From: Marinobacterium sediminicola
Lineage (GTDB): Bacteria > Pseudomonadota > Gammaproteobacteria > Pseudomonadales > Balneatricaceae
Direction: 5' to 3'
DNA length: 64,000 bases
Assembly (NCBI RefSeq): GCF_022343685.1
Contig: NZ_CP092123.1
Coordinates: 1,302,001 to 1,366,000 of the forward strand
Below the pieces are notes generated by a model. That model made no database searches. It saw only the letters and a list, made by a program, of their open reading frames with translations, and was not told the DNA's origin. The stretch's first letter is position 1, and each line of letters begins with the position of its first letter. A program made the position numbers and the translations under genes. Shown piece after piece: positions 44,463 to 53,600 of this stretch.

Positions 44463-45826
44463 GTACAGAAGGACTGGTGCTGCTGGTCGATGATGAAGCC
44501 ATGGTGCGTGAAGCCACTGCGCAGTGGCTGGACCTGTCAGGCTTCGAGGTACGCACGTACAGCCGTGCGGAGGCGGCGCTTGAGCAGATTGACCCCTATT
44601 GTGAAGGCATTCTGTTGACCGATGTACGCATGCCCGGCATGGATGGCATCCAGTTGATGCAGGAAACATTGAAAAAGGCCCCTGACATGCCGGTGATCCT
44701 GCTCACGGCGCACGGAGATGTGGACATGGCAACGGCTGCCATGCGTGATGGTGCCTATGACTTCATCGAAAAACCCTATGTGCCCGATCGTCTGGTCGAG
44801 CGGATCCGCCGTGCCTGTGAAAAACGCCGATTGACGTTGGAGAACCTGCGGCTGCAGCAGAATCTCGCTACCCAGAGCGGTCTTGATGGACGTTTGATCG
44901 GGATTTCGCCGGCCATACAGCGTCTGCGCAGGGAAATTTTGTCACTGGCCGAGCTGGATACCAACGTCATCATTTATGGCGAGACCGGAACCGGCAAGGA
45001 GCTGGTGGCCCAGTGTCTGCACGACTACAGCAAGCGGGCTAAAAAAGCCTTCGTGCCGATCAACTGTGGTGCCATTCCAGAAAATCTGATCGAGAGTGAG
45101 CTGTTCGGTCATGAAGCAGGCGCTTTCACCCATGCGGCCAAGCGACGAGTCGGCAAGTTCGAATATGCCAGCGGCGGCACATTGTTTCTGGATGAGATCG
45201 AGAGTATGCCATTGCACTTGCAGATCAAAATGCTGCGTGCACTGCAGGAGCATGTGATCGAGCGCCTGGGCGCCAATACCCCGATTCCGGTTGATCTGCG
45301 TGTGCTGGCTGCGGCCAAGGTGGATTTGCGTGAAGATCCCAACTTTCGCGAGGACCTGTTTTACCGACTCAGCGTGTCCGAACTGCACATTCCGCCGTTG
45401 CGCGAGCGCATCGAGGATGTGCCACTGCTGTTTGCTCACTATGTTCGCCGTGGCGCCCTGGATCATGATCGTGAGGAGCGTTCACTTTCCGATCACGATC
45501 TGGATGCGCTTCAGTCCTATGCCTGGCCCGGCAATGTGCGTGAGCTGAAGAACGTCGCCATCCGTTATGCCATTGATCATCGTGCCAGCCTTGTAGAACT
45601 GCTGTCGCGGCCACAGGCATTGCAGAGTCAACCGGTGATGAATCGTCAGTCGCTGCCGCTTGCGGTTCAGGTGGCTGAATATGAAGCGCGCTTGATTCGT
45701 GATGCGCTCGAGCAGCATCAGGGCAATATAAAGGCTGTCATGGAGGCGCTCGATCTGCCAAGGCGGACGTTGAATCAAAAAATGCAGCGTTATGGTCTCA
45801 ATCGATGTGACTTCACCCCTCAATAG
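44459..45826 (+). CDS. DctD-like sigma-54-dependent response regulator
   Basis: A 455-residue regulator: receiver (LLTDVRMPGMDGIQ), AAA+ domain (GETGTGKE Walker A; GGTLFLDEIESMP Walker B) and a Fis-type HTH at the end (IKAVMEALDLPRRTLNQKMQ). The sigma-54 contact loop reads GAFTHA instead of the usual GAFTGA. It is paired with the DctB-like kinase and lies just upstream of a sigma-54-type promoter driving the TAXI transporter, its probable target. Confidence 0.94.
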   Translation: MSTEGLVLLVDDEAMVREATAQWLDLSGFEVRTYSRAEAALEQIDPYCEGILLTDVRMPGMDGIQLMQETLKKAPDMPVILLTAHGDVDMATAAMRDGAYDFIEKPYVPDRLVERIRRACEKRRLTLENLRLQQNLATQSGLDGRLIGISPAIQRLRREILSLAELDTNVIIYGETGTGKELVAQCLHDYSKRAKKAFVPINCGAIPENLIESELFGHEAGAFTHAAKRRVGKFEYASGGTLFLDEIESMPLHLQIKMLRALQEHVIERLGANTPIPVDLRVLAAAKVDLREDPNFREDLFYRLSVSELHIPPLRERIEDVPLLFAHYVRRGALDHDREERSLSDHDLDALQSYAWPGNVRELKNVAIRYAIDHRASLVELLSRPQALQSQPVMNRQSLPLAVQVAEYEARLIRDALEQHQGNIKAVMEALDLPRRTLNQKMQRYGLNRCDFTPQ

Positions 45827-45834
45827 GCGGATTT

Positions 45835-45878
45835 TTGCTTATCGTAAATGAGCTGGATAGGCCAAAAATTGCTTATCG
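45835..45878. promoter_or_regulatory. Upstream activator-like direct repeats
   Basis: TTGCTTATCG occurs exactly at 45835-45844 and 45869-45878, 34 bp apart (about three helical turns). The first copy is part of an imperfect palindrome (GCTTAT...ATGAGC). They lie about 90-130 bp before the predicted sigma-54 start, where an activator such as the DctD-like protein would bind. Confidence 0.6.
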
Positions 45879-45936
45879 GAGCTTGTTTATTTGAGTAATA
45901 TTCAATAAAAACAAGTGGTTATGTGTTTTCGGGGAG

Positions 45937-45953
45937 TTGGCCCGTTTTCTGCT
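45937..45953 (+). promoter_or_regulatory. Sigma-54 (-24/-12) promoter
   Basis: TTGGCCCGTTTTCTGCT has GG at 45939-45940 and GC at 45951-45952 with the required 10 bp between them, differing from the consensus TTGGCACG-N4-TTGCT at two positions. The predicted start of transcription is about 45964. Confidence 0.75.
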
Positions 45954-45998
45954 ATACCTGTTAGGTCACTACAACAACCAGAAATGACAACAGGTATA
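45953..45998. promoter_or_regulatory. 10-bp perfect inverted repeat over promoter and leader
   Basis: TATACCTGTT (45953-45962) and AACAGGTATA (45989-45998) are exact inverted complements. The left arm overlaps the -12 end of the sigma-54 promoter and the right arm ends next to the ribosome-binding site AAGGA. It may be a repressor operator. Confidence 0.5.
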
Positions 45999-46009
45999 AG
46001 GAAAACACC

Positions 46010-47038
46010 ATGAATAAAAGCAAGCGTACGCTGATCAAGGCCATGGGGCTGACCCTCACCCTGGGTACCCTGGCGACTACCAGCGCACTGGTGCAGGCTG
46101 CCGACACCCGTTCCTACATTCTTGCCACCGCTTCTACAGGTGGCACCTACTATCCGGTGGGTGTGGCGCTGGCGACCCTGACCAAGGTGAAGCTGGAGCC
46201 GACTCAGGGCATCTCCATGTCGGCCATCAACTCTGCTGGCTCCGGTGAGAACATCAAGTTGCTGCGTGAAAACGAAGCCCAGTTTGCCATTCTGCAGGGG
46301 CTCTATGGCGCCTGGGCATGGGCCGGTGAAGGTGCCATGGCCGCCTCCGGCAAGCAGCAGAACCTGCGCTCAGTCAGCATGCTGTGGCAAAACGTTGAGC
46401 ATTTCGTGGTGCGCGGCAAGTATGCCCAGACCGGTACCATCAGTGACCTCAAGGCGCTGGAAGGGGAAAAATTCTCCATCGGCAAGAAGAACTCCGGCAC
46501 CGAAGGCTCTGGCCGCACCATCCTGGGTAACCTGGGCATTGAGGCCGACAAGTTTGATCTGGCTCACATGGGTTACGGTCCTTCCGCCGATGCGCTGCAG
46601 AACGGCACCATTGATGGCATGAACATCCCGGCAGGCGTTCCTGCATCGGCCATCACGCGTGCCTATGCTGCCATGGGTGACGATATCCGCGTTCTGGACT
46701 TTACCGACGAGCAGATGGCTCAGGCCAATGGCAGCTACAAGCTGTGGACCCGTTACGTGATCCCGGCTAACACCTACCCGGGTCAGACCCGTGAAATCAA
46801 CACCATGGCGCAGCCGAACTTCCTTGCCGTGCGTGACGATATCAGCGAAGAAGACGTTTACCTGCTGACCAAAACCATCTACGAAAACCTGCCATTCCTG
46901 AACAGCATCCATAAGGCCACCAAGGCCATGGCGCTGGAAAAAGCGATTGAAGGCCTGCCGGTGCCGCTGCACCCGGGTGCTGCTCGCTACTACCGTGAAA
47001 TGGGTATCACCATTCCGGATCATCTGGTCGCTGAATAA
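46010..47038 (+). CDS. TAXI-family TRAP transporter substrate-binding protein
   Basis: A 342-residue periplasmic receptor with signal peptide (LIKAMGLTLTLGTLATTSALVQA, cleavage after VQA). The mature part begins with the TAXI pattern (YILATASTGGTYYPVG) and keeps NSAGSGENIKLL and GKKNSGTEGSGRTIL. It delivers substrate to the fused permease encoded next. The upstream sigma-54 promoter and DctBD-like pair indicate induction by the substrate, and the oxidase gene downstream suggests a C4/C5 hydroxy or oxo acid. Confidence 0.94.
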   Translation: MNKSKRTLIKAMGLTLTLGTLATTSALVQAADTRSYILATASTGGTYYPVGVALATLTKVKLEPTQGISMSAINSAGSGENIKLLRENEAQFAILQGLYGAWAWAGEGAMAASGKQQNLRSVSMLWQNVEHFVVRGKYAQTGTISDLKALEGEKFSIGKKNSGTEGSGRTILGNLGIEADKFDLAHMGYGPSADALQNGTIDGMNIPAGVPASAITRAYAAMGDDIRVLDFTDEQMAQANGSYKLWTRYVIPANTYPGQTREINTMAQPNFLAVRDDISEEDVYLLTKTIYENLPFLNSIHKATKAMALEKAIEGLPVPLHPGAARYYREMGITIPDHLVAE

Positions 47039-47049
47039 GTGTTCCAGCC

Positions 47050-47075
47050 GCGATCGGCCATTTTTGGCCGATCGC
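47050..47075 (+). terminator. Perfect hairpin between receptor and permease genes
   Basis: GCGATCGGCC (47050-47059) and GGCCGATCGC (47066-47075) form a 10-bp stem with loop ATTTTT and no clean U-tract after it. It probably stabilises or partly terminates the receptor mRNA so that receptor exceeds permease. Confidence 0.6.
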
Positions 47076-47109
47076 ATCCGTTTTCACTCACGTAATCAGG
47101 AATGAAGTG

Positions 47110-49233
47110 ATGTCTGCTTCCAATGAAACCGATCAACAGACCGCCGAGAAATTGAAGGCGATGGAGTTGACCCAGCGAGACGAGAAGGGCGGAACCGGCC
47201 GTTTCATCTACTGGGCCGGCGTACTCTTCGCGCTTGCACATATCTATTTCAATACCTTGGGTACCCTGTCAGAACTTTGGGTGTCTGCAATCCATTTCTC
47301 CGGCTTCGCCCTGATCTGTGCACTGATGGTGCCCCTGTCCAAGAAGCATGGTAATGCCCGCTGGACGATCGCGGTGGATGTGGTTATCGGGTTGGTTGCC
47401 CTGGGGACGACCGCCTATCTGATCCTGTTTGAAGATGCGCTCTACGCGCGTGGCGTTCACTTCAACGCGACAGACTGGGTTGTGGCGGTTGCTGCAATTC
47501 TGGTCGCATTGGAGATGACCCGCCGGACGACGGGCTGGTTTATCCCGTCACTGATTGTGTTCTCGCTGACCTATGTGTTCTGGTGGGGACAATACATTGA
47601 AGGCATGTTCAACTTTCCGGGCTTGAGCCTGGAGACCGTGCTTTATCGCAGTTATTTCTCGTCCGAGGGAATGTTCGGCTCCATTGCCCGTATCTCCTGG
47701 ACCTATGTGTTCATGTTTATCCTGTTCGGTGCCTTTCTGGTCAAATCGGGTGCCGGTGATTTCATTATCGAGCTTTCCCGTTGCGCCGCAGGGCGCATGA
47801 TTGGCGGTCCCGGCTTCGTGGCCGTTTTGGGTTCAGGCCTGATGGGCTCAGTATCCGGCTCTTCTGTCGCCAATACCGTTTCTACTGGTGTGATCACCAT
47901 TCCGCTGATGCAGAAGGCAGGTTTCCCGGCGCGTTTTGCGGCGGGTGTTGAGGCAGCTGCGTCTACCGGTGGTCAGCTAATGCCGCCGGTCATGGGGGCC
48001 GGTGCATTTATCATGGCGTCCTATACTCAGATTCCTTATGTCGAAATTATTGCCATTGCGGCATTGCCCGCATTGCTGTACTTCCTGTCTGTAGGCTTTT
48101 ACGTGCGGGTTGAGGCCCGTCGCAGCCACGCGCATGCGGTAGAGATGCACACTCGTCCGGTCAAGGAGGTGCTGAAAGAGGGCTGGCACTGTCTGCTGCC
48201 TCTGGCTGTGCTTGTCGGATTGCTGATCTATGGTTTCACGCCGACCTACGCAGCGGGGATCTCGATTATTTCTGTCGTGCTGGCTTCCTGGCTGTCACCC
48301 AACAAGATGGGGTTGCGCGATATTCTGGATGCTCTGGCGCAGGGTTCCAAAAACATGGCGACGACCGCCATGCTGCTGGTGGCAGTGGGACTGGTTGTCA
48401 ACGTGGTGGCCATGACCGGTATCGGTAACACCTTCTCATTGATGGTGACCGACTGGGCCGGTGGCAGTCTGTTCATCACTCTGGTGCTGGTTGCGCTTGC
48501 ATCGCTGGTGTTGGGCATGGGACTGCCGGTCACCGCCGCCTATATCGTACTGGCGACTCTGTCGGCACCGGCTCTGTACAGTCTGATGGCAGAGCGTGAG
48601 CTGATCGAGTTGATGGTAAACGGTAACCTGCCCGAAACGGCACGTGCCATCTTCATGCTGGTCGACCCGAATAGCCTGACCGCGCTGGCGGCGCCGATGA
48701 GCGAAGCTCAGGCAACGGGTCTGCTTGAACAGGTGCCGGCAGACTTCAAGGGACAGTTGCTGGATATGGCCATCGATGCCGAAAAGCTGGCCATGATCCT
48801 GTTGGCTGCCCATATGATCATTTTCTGGTTGTCACAGGACTCCAACGTGACACCTCCGGTTTGCCTGACGGCTTTCGCGGCCGCTGCCATCGCACGCACG
48901 CCGCCCATGATGACCGGTTTCACCGCCTGGAAGATCGCCAAGGGCCTCTACATCGTACCCTTGTTGTTCGCTTATACCGGCTTTATCGGGGGCAGTATTG
49001 AAGAGGTGTTGACCGTTTTCTTCTTCGGCATTCTGGGTCTCTATGCCTTCGTTGGCTTCATGGAAGGGCATCTGGAAGGGCCGCTGAATATCGTACTTCG
49101 ATTGTTTAGCGGTCTGTGTGCCCTGGGACTGCTGTACCCGCATGGGCATTTAACCTATGACTTGATTGCCGCTGTGGCCTTTATTGCCCTGTTTGTTTAC
49201 AGCCGTCGTTTGGCGCCTGCTGAAGCTGTTTGA
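47110..49233 (+). CDS. TRAP transporter permease, fused DctQM (TAXI type)
   Basis: A 707-residue membrane protein with about 16-18 helices: a four-helix DctQ-like N-terminal part (from FIYWAGVLFALAHIYFNTLG) fused to a DctM-like part (GSGLMGSVSGSSVANTVSTG, VEAAASTGGQLMPPVMGAGAF, LGMGLPVTAAYI). This fusion is typical of TAXI-TRAP systems, driven by Na+ or H+ gradients. ATG 47110 is used (AGGA 8 nt upstream); a GTG lies one codon earlier. The stop is immediately followed by the start of lhgO. Confidence 0.95.
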   Translation: MSASNETDQQTAEKLKAMELTQRDEKGGTGRFIYWAGVLFALAHIYFNTLGTLSELWVSAIHFSGFALICALMVPLSKKHGNARWTIAVDVVIGLVALGTTAYLILFEDALYARGVHFNATDWVVAVAAILVALEMTRRTTGWFIPSLIVFSLTYVFWWGQYIEGMFNFPGLSLETVLYRSYFSSEGMFGSIARISWTYVFMFILFGAFLVKSGAGDFIIELSRCAAGRMIGGPGFVAVLGSGLMGSVSGSSVANTVSTGVITIPLMQKAGFPARFAAGVEAAASTGGQLMPPVMGAGAFIMASYTQIPYVEIIAIAALPALLYFLSVGFYVRVEARRSHAHAVEMHTRPVKEVLKEGWHCLLPLAVLVGLLIYGFTPTYAAGISIISVVLASWLSPNKMGLRDILDALAQGSKNMATTAMLLVAVGLVVNVVAMTGIGNTFSLMVTDWAGGSLFITLVLVALASLVLGMGLPVTAAYIVLATLSAPALYSLMAERELIELMVNGNLPETARAIFMLVDPNSLTALAAPMSEAQATGLLEQVPADFKGQLLDMAIDAEKLAMILLAAHMIIFWLSQDSNVTPPVCLTAFAAAAIARTPPMMTGFTAWKIAKGLYIVPLLFAYTGFIGGSIEEVLTVFFFGILGLYAFVGFMEGHLEGPLNIVLRLFSGLCALGLLYPHGHLTYDLIAAVAFIALFVYSRRLAPAEAV

Positions 49234-50451
49234 ATGGATAACCCGATGCAGAGTGAATTTGATTTTATCGTGATTGGTGGCGGCATTTTGGGGCTCTCCA
49301 CCGCCCGTCAGTTGCAGCAGCGTTTTCCCGGTAAACGGGTTCTGGTGCTGGAGAAAGAAAGTAGCCCGGCGCAACATCAGACCGGCCATAACTCCGGTGT
49401 GATTCACGCCGGGGTGTACTACAAACCGGGCAGTCTCAAGGCAAAGTTCTGCAAGGAAGGTAATGCAGCCACCAAAGCGTTTTGTCGTGAATATGACATT
49501 CCCTTTGATGAATGCGGCAAGCTGCTGGTTGCGACCAACGAATTGGAACTGGAGCGGATGCAGGGGCTGATTGGTCGCTGCGCCGAGAATGAACTCCCGA
49601 TCGAAGTGCTGGATGCCGAGCAACTCAAGGCACGCGAACCCAATATAAGTGGTGTGGGCGCCATTTTCGTGCCCTCTACCGGTATCGTCAGCTATACCCG
49701 AATCTGCGAGAAAATGGCTGAGCTGGTGGAGGCCGATGGTGGTGTGGTGCGCTACAACACGGAGGTACGCGGTATCCGTGAACACGCGGATGGCATTGAG
49801 GTAGAAACTGAACTCGAACTTTTCTCGGGTAACTATCTGGTGTCCTGTGCCGGCCTGATGTCAGACCGTGTCGTGCGAATGCTGGGGCAGGTTCCCGATT
49901 TCAAGATTATTCCCTTTCGGGGGGAGTACTTCCTGTTGCCGCCGGAGCATAACCGGATCGTAAACCATCTGATCTATCCGATACCGGATCCGGATCTGCC
50001 ATTTCTGGGTGTTCACCTGACCCGAATGATTGATGGTACGGTAACCGTCGGGCCCAATGCCGTACTGGCGTTCAAGCGTGAGGGATATCGCAAGACCGAC
50101 TTCAGCCTCAGGGATATGGCGGAGATGCTGACATATCCGGGGCTCTTGAAAATGCTGGCGCGCAATCTGAAGCCGGGCTTGATGGAAATGAAAAACAGCC
50201 TGTTCCGTCGCGGCTATCTGGAGCAGGTGCGCAAGTACTGCCCTCAGTTGACGCTGGCAGACCTCAAACCTTATCCGGCCGGGGTAAGGGCCCAGGCTGT
50301 GGCGAAAGATGGCTCACTGGTCGATGATTTTCTGTTCGTCAATACTCGGCGTGCACTGGTGGTATGCAACGCACCGTCACCTGCGGCCACCTCGGCTATT
50401 CCAATTGGGGCGCATATTGTTGATCAGGTCGAGAAGCATATGGCATCCTGA
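49234..50451 (+). CDS. lhgO: L-2-hydroxyglutarate oxidase
   Basis: A 405-residue FAD enzyme oxidising L-2-hydroxyglutarate to 2-oxoglutarate. The FAD motif DFIVIGGGILGLSTARQL opens the protein, followed by TGHNSGVIHAGVYYKPGSLKA, FVPSTGIVSY and the C-terminal YPAGVRAQAV typical of LhgO/YgaF. The ATG directly abuts the permease stop; ATG 49246 is an alternative. Co-transcription with the TAXI transporter suggests the imported compound is 2-hydroxyglutarate or a precursor. Confidence 0.92.
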   Translation: MDNPMQSEFDFIVIGGGILGLSTARQLQQRFPGKRVLVLEKESSPAQHQTGHNSGVIHAGVYYKPGSLKAKFCKEGNAATKAFCREYDIPFDECGKLLVATNELELERMQGLIGRCAENELPIEVLDAEQLKAREPNISGVGAIFVPSTGIVSYTRICEKMAELVEADGGVVRYNTEVRGIREHADGIEVETELELFSGNYLVSCAGLMSDRVVRMLGQVPDFKIIPFRGEYFLLPPEHNRIVNHLIYPIPDPDLPFLGVHLTRMIDGTVTVGPNAVLAFKREGYRKTDFSLRDMAEMLTYPGLLKMLARNLKPGLMEMKNSLFRRGYLEQVRKYCPQLTLADLKPYPAGVRAQAVAKDGSLVDDFLFVNTRRALVVCNAPSPAATSAIPIGAHIVDQVEKHMAS

Positions 50452-50476
50452 TTACGCCTGATCCTGCCTCAGCATA

Positions 50477-50507
50477 TTATCCCGTCCGCTGTTAGCCGAC
50501 GGGATAA
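50477..50507 (+). terminator. Terminator-like hairpin after lhgO
   Basis: TTATCCCGTC (50477-50486) pairs perfectly with GACGGGATAA (50498-50507), 11-nt loop, followed by CCTTCTTTCT. The U-tract is interrupted, so efficiency is uncertain. The rest of the gap to 50683 shows no gene. Confidence 0.7.
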
Positions 50508-50683
50508 CCTTCTTTCTGCCAATAATGGAACTTGTTGAGCGTATTCGGTCAGCCATAAGGCTGTGACATCGATCAACTCCGGACCTGTATATAAGTTGCG
50601 ACGCTCAATGTTCCTTGTTCAGCCAGCGGTTATTCGGTAGCGTGTAGCACATACTAAATTTGCTGTCGGAGCTTTGCGGATTG

Positions 50684-53600
50684 ATGTACTCCGAACGTTC
50701 TTCCCCCCTTCAGTTTTCCCGGCTTTGGGTGCTGGTTCTGCAGTTGTTCGTACTGGTCCAACCCATCACTGCAGAGGCCGACATCGAGACTGCCAGAGGG
50801 CCGAGTTTTGCTCAGGTCTTCAGCGATTCAGACCTTCCAATGTTACTGATTGAGCCCGCCAGCGGCGAGATCGTTAAGGTCAATGACGCGGCCGCGAACT
50901 TTTATGGCTACCCGGTTGAGCAGCTCACGGGGATGCGCATCCAGCAGATCAACACCTTCACTGCTGAGCAGGTTGCTGCCGAGCGTGCCATGGCCGAGTC
51001 GGAAGGACGCAACTTCTTCATTTTCAGGCATCGCTTGGCAGATGGTGAAATCCGCACTGTAGAAGTGTATTCACGACCGTATCGTTTTGAAGGTAAGTCT
51101 CTGCTCTATTCGATCATCAGTGACATTACCCCGGGGCGACACCAGGCCGCGGACCTTTGGCACTACCAGCAAACCCTGGAAGAAATGGTGGATGCACAGG
51201 TCAGCCAGATTGAAAGCGGGCGTCGTTGGCAGCTCTGGACACTGATAGGGGCGACCCTCGCCCAGGCACTGGTGATTACGTTTCTGGTCATTAACATTAA
51301 TCAGCGTCGTGAACTGGAAAAACAGAGAAAAGCAACCAATAAGGCCTTGCAAGAGAGCCGCTTTCAGCTCGAAGAGGCCCAGCGGATTGCAAGGCTTGGC
51401 AGTTGGCAACTGGATCAATCAACCGGTTTGATTTCGTGCTCGCCGGAAATGTGTCAAATGCTGGAGATGCAAGACGGCCGCGAGAAGTTTTCATACGAAA
51501 GCATTATGAAGACAATCCATCCTGACGATCTGGACGTCGTGCGTGAACGCTATCGCGAGGCGATTGCCAGGCAGGTTCCCTATGAACTTGAACACAGGCT
51601 GCTGATGCCGGATGGTCGTATCAAGCATGTGAGAGTGAGAGTCGAGAGCCGCTCTCCCGAAAAGGGTGATGATTCGATAACGGTCGGCATCGTACAGGAC
51701 GTTACCGAACAGCATGTGGTTCAGGCTGCATTGACGGCTTTGGCGAACGAGTATGCGCTCTTATCCGGAGAAGACTTTTACCGGGCCGTATGTCAGCACC
51801 TGCTGGATGCTCTGGCACTGGATTACGTGTTTGTTGGTCAGCTCTGTAACGGTAATGAGGCTGTCAACGTTATTACGGGTTGTTCCGCCAGCGGGAGGCT
51901 ACAGCCCTTCCGGTACGCACTGCAGGGCACTCCATGCAGCAATGTGTTGGAAGCGTTTCATTCTGTCCATCCAGAGGGTGTTGCCTGTGCGTATCCCGAT
52001 GACAAACTGCTGGCCGATATGGGCATTGAGTCGTATATCGGCAGCTCTTTGCTGGATAAACAGCAACAACCGATGGGCATTCTGGTGGGTATGGGGTGTA
52101 ACGCGCTGCAACAGCAAGAGCTGGCGCGTGGTTTGCTGAACGTTTTCGTTGAGAGCGTCAGTGCCGAGATGCAGCGGAGTGCCGCGGAAAAACGTATCGA
52201 AATGATCGATGCCTACCGCGAAATCATGCTCAAATTTTCCAACCGCTTCATCAACCTCAGCCTGCCAAAGGTCGATAGCGCCATTCAGGATGCATTGCAT
52301 GAGATAGGTGAGTTCATCGGTGCGGACAGTTGTTATCTGTTCAGCTATGACTTGGCGGCAGGAACCGCATCCATGTCGCATGAATGGTGTGTCGAAGGGA
52401 TGTTGCCTGAACAGGGAGTGCTGCAAGAGTTACCCCTGGATCAGTTCCCGGGATGGATCGAGAAGCACCGGCAGGGCCTGCCGATTATCGTCGAGGATAC
52501 TGAAAACCTGCAGGAGAAGTTTGTCGCCGATATTTTGAGACGCCGCAAAATTCAGTGCCTGGTAGACCTGCCGTTGATGAGTCACGGGGAGTGCCTTGGG
52601 TTTGTGGGGGTGGCTTCTCAGCGACAGACCAACCTGTTCACCTCACAAACCGTGGATCTGCTGTCCCTGTTTGCCGGCCTGCTGACCAATATTCGTCAAC
52701 GACAACAGGTTGAAGGTCAGCTTCGTCTTTCGGCCAGCGTATTCGATAACACGGACGAAAGCATCATCATTACGGATGCGGATGGCCGCATCATCTCGGT
52801 AAACAAGGCTTTCACATATACAACGGGCTATACACTTGAGGAAGTGTTCGGGCTGGACCCCATCTTCATGAATGAGCAACAGGCTGAACCGGGGTATCGC
52901 GAGAGGCTTTGGGAGCACCTGAGACATTTTGGCCACTGGAAAGGCGAGGTCTGGAACCGGGATCGTGAGGGTGAGCGATATGCTGTGCTGCAAAAGATCA
53001 ACGCCTTCTTTGACAACAAGGACCGGCTGCAGGGCTACGTGTCCCTGATGTCGGACATCACGACCCTGAAACAGCATCAGCGACAGCTGGAGCGCATCGC
53101 GCATTTTGATGGCCTGACAGGATTGCCAAACCGAACGCTGCTGGCAGACCGATTGCAGCAGGCAATGGTGATGTCTCAGCGGCATCACAGCAATATCGCG
53201 ATACTGTTTATCGATCTTGATGGTTTCAAAGCGATCAATGATTCTTTCAGTCACGCGGTAGGTGACAAATTGCTGGTTAAAGTGGCGCAGCGCATGAAGC
53301 AATTGATCCGTCAGGAGGATACCCTGGCCCGCCTTGGTGGGGACGAGTTTGTGGCGGTATTGGTCGATCTGGAGCAGAACGAGTCCAGTCTTCCCGTCAT
53401 TCGCCGCTTGTTGGAAACCGTGGCTGAACCTGTGCGTATCGACGGGCTTGAATTGAAAGTCTCTGCCAGTATCGGAGTATCTTTCTATCCGCAGCACGAT
53501 AGCCTGGATGCGGACCAACTGCTGCGTCAGGCTGATCAGGCGATGTATCAATCGAAGCAGGCCGGCAAGAATCGTTACCACCTCTTCGATGTGGAACGTG

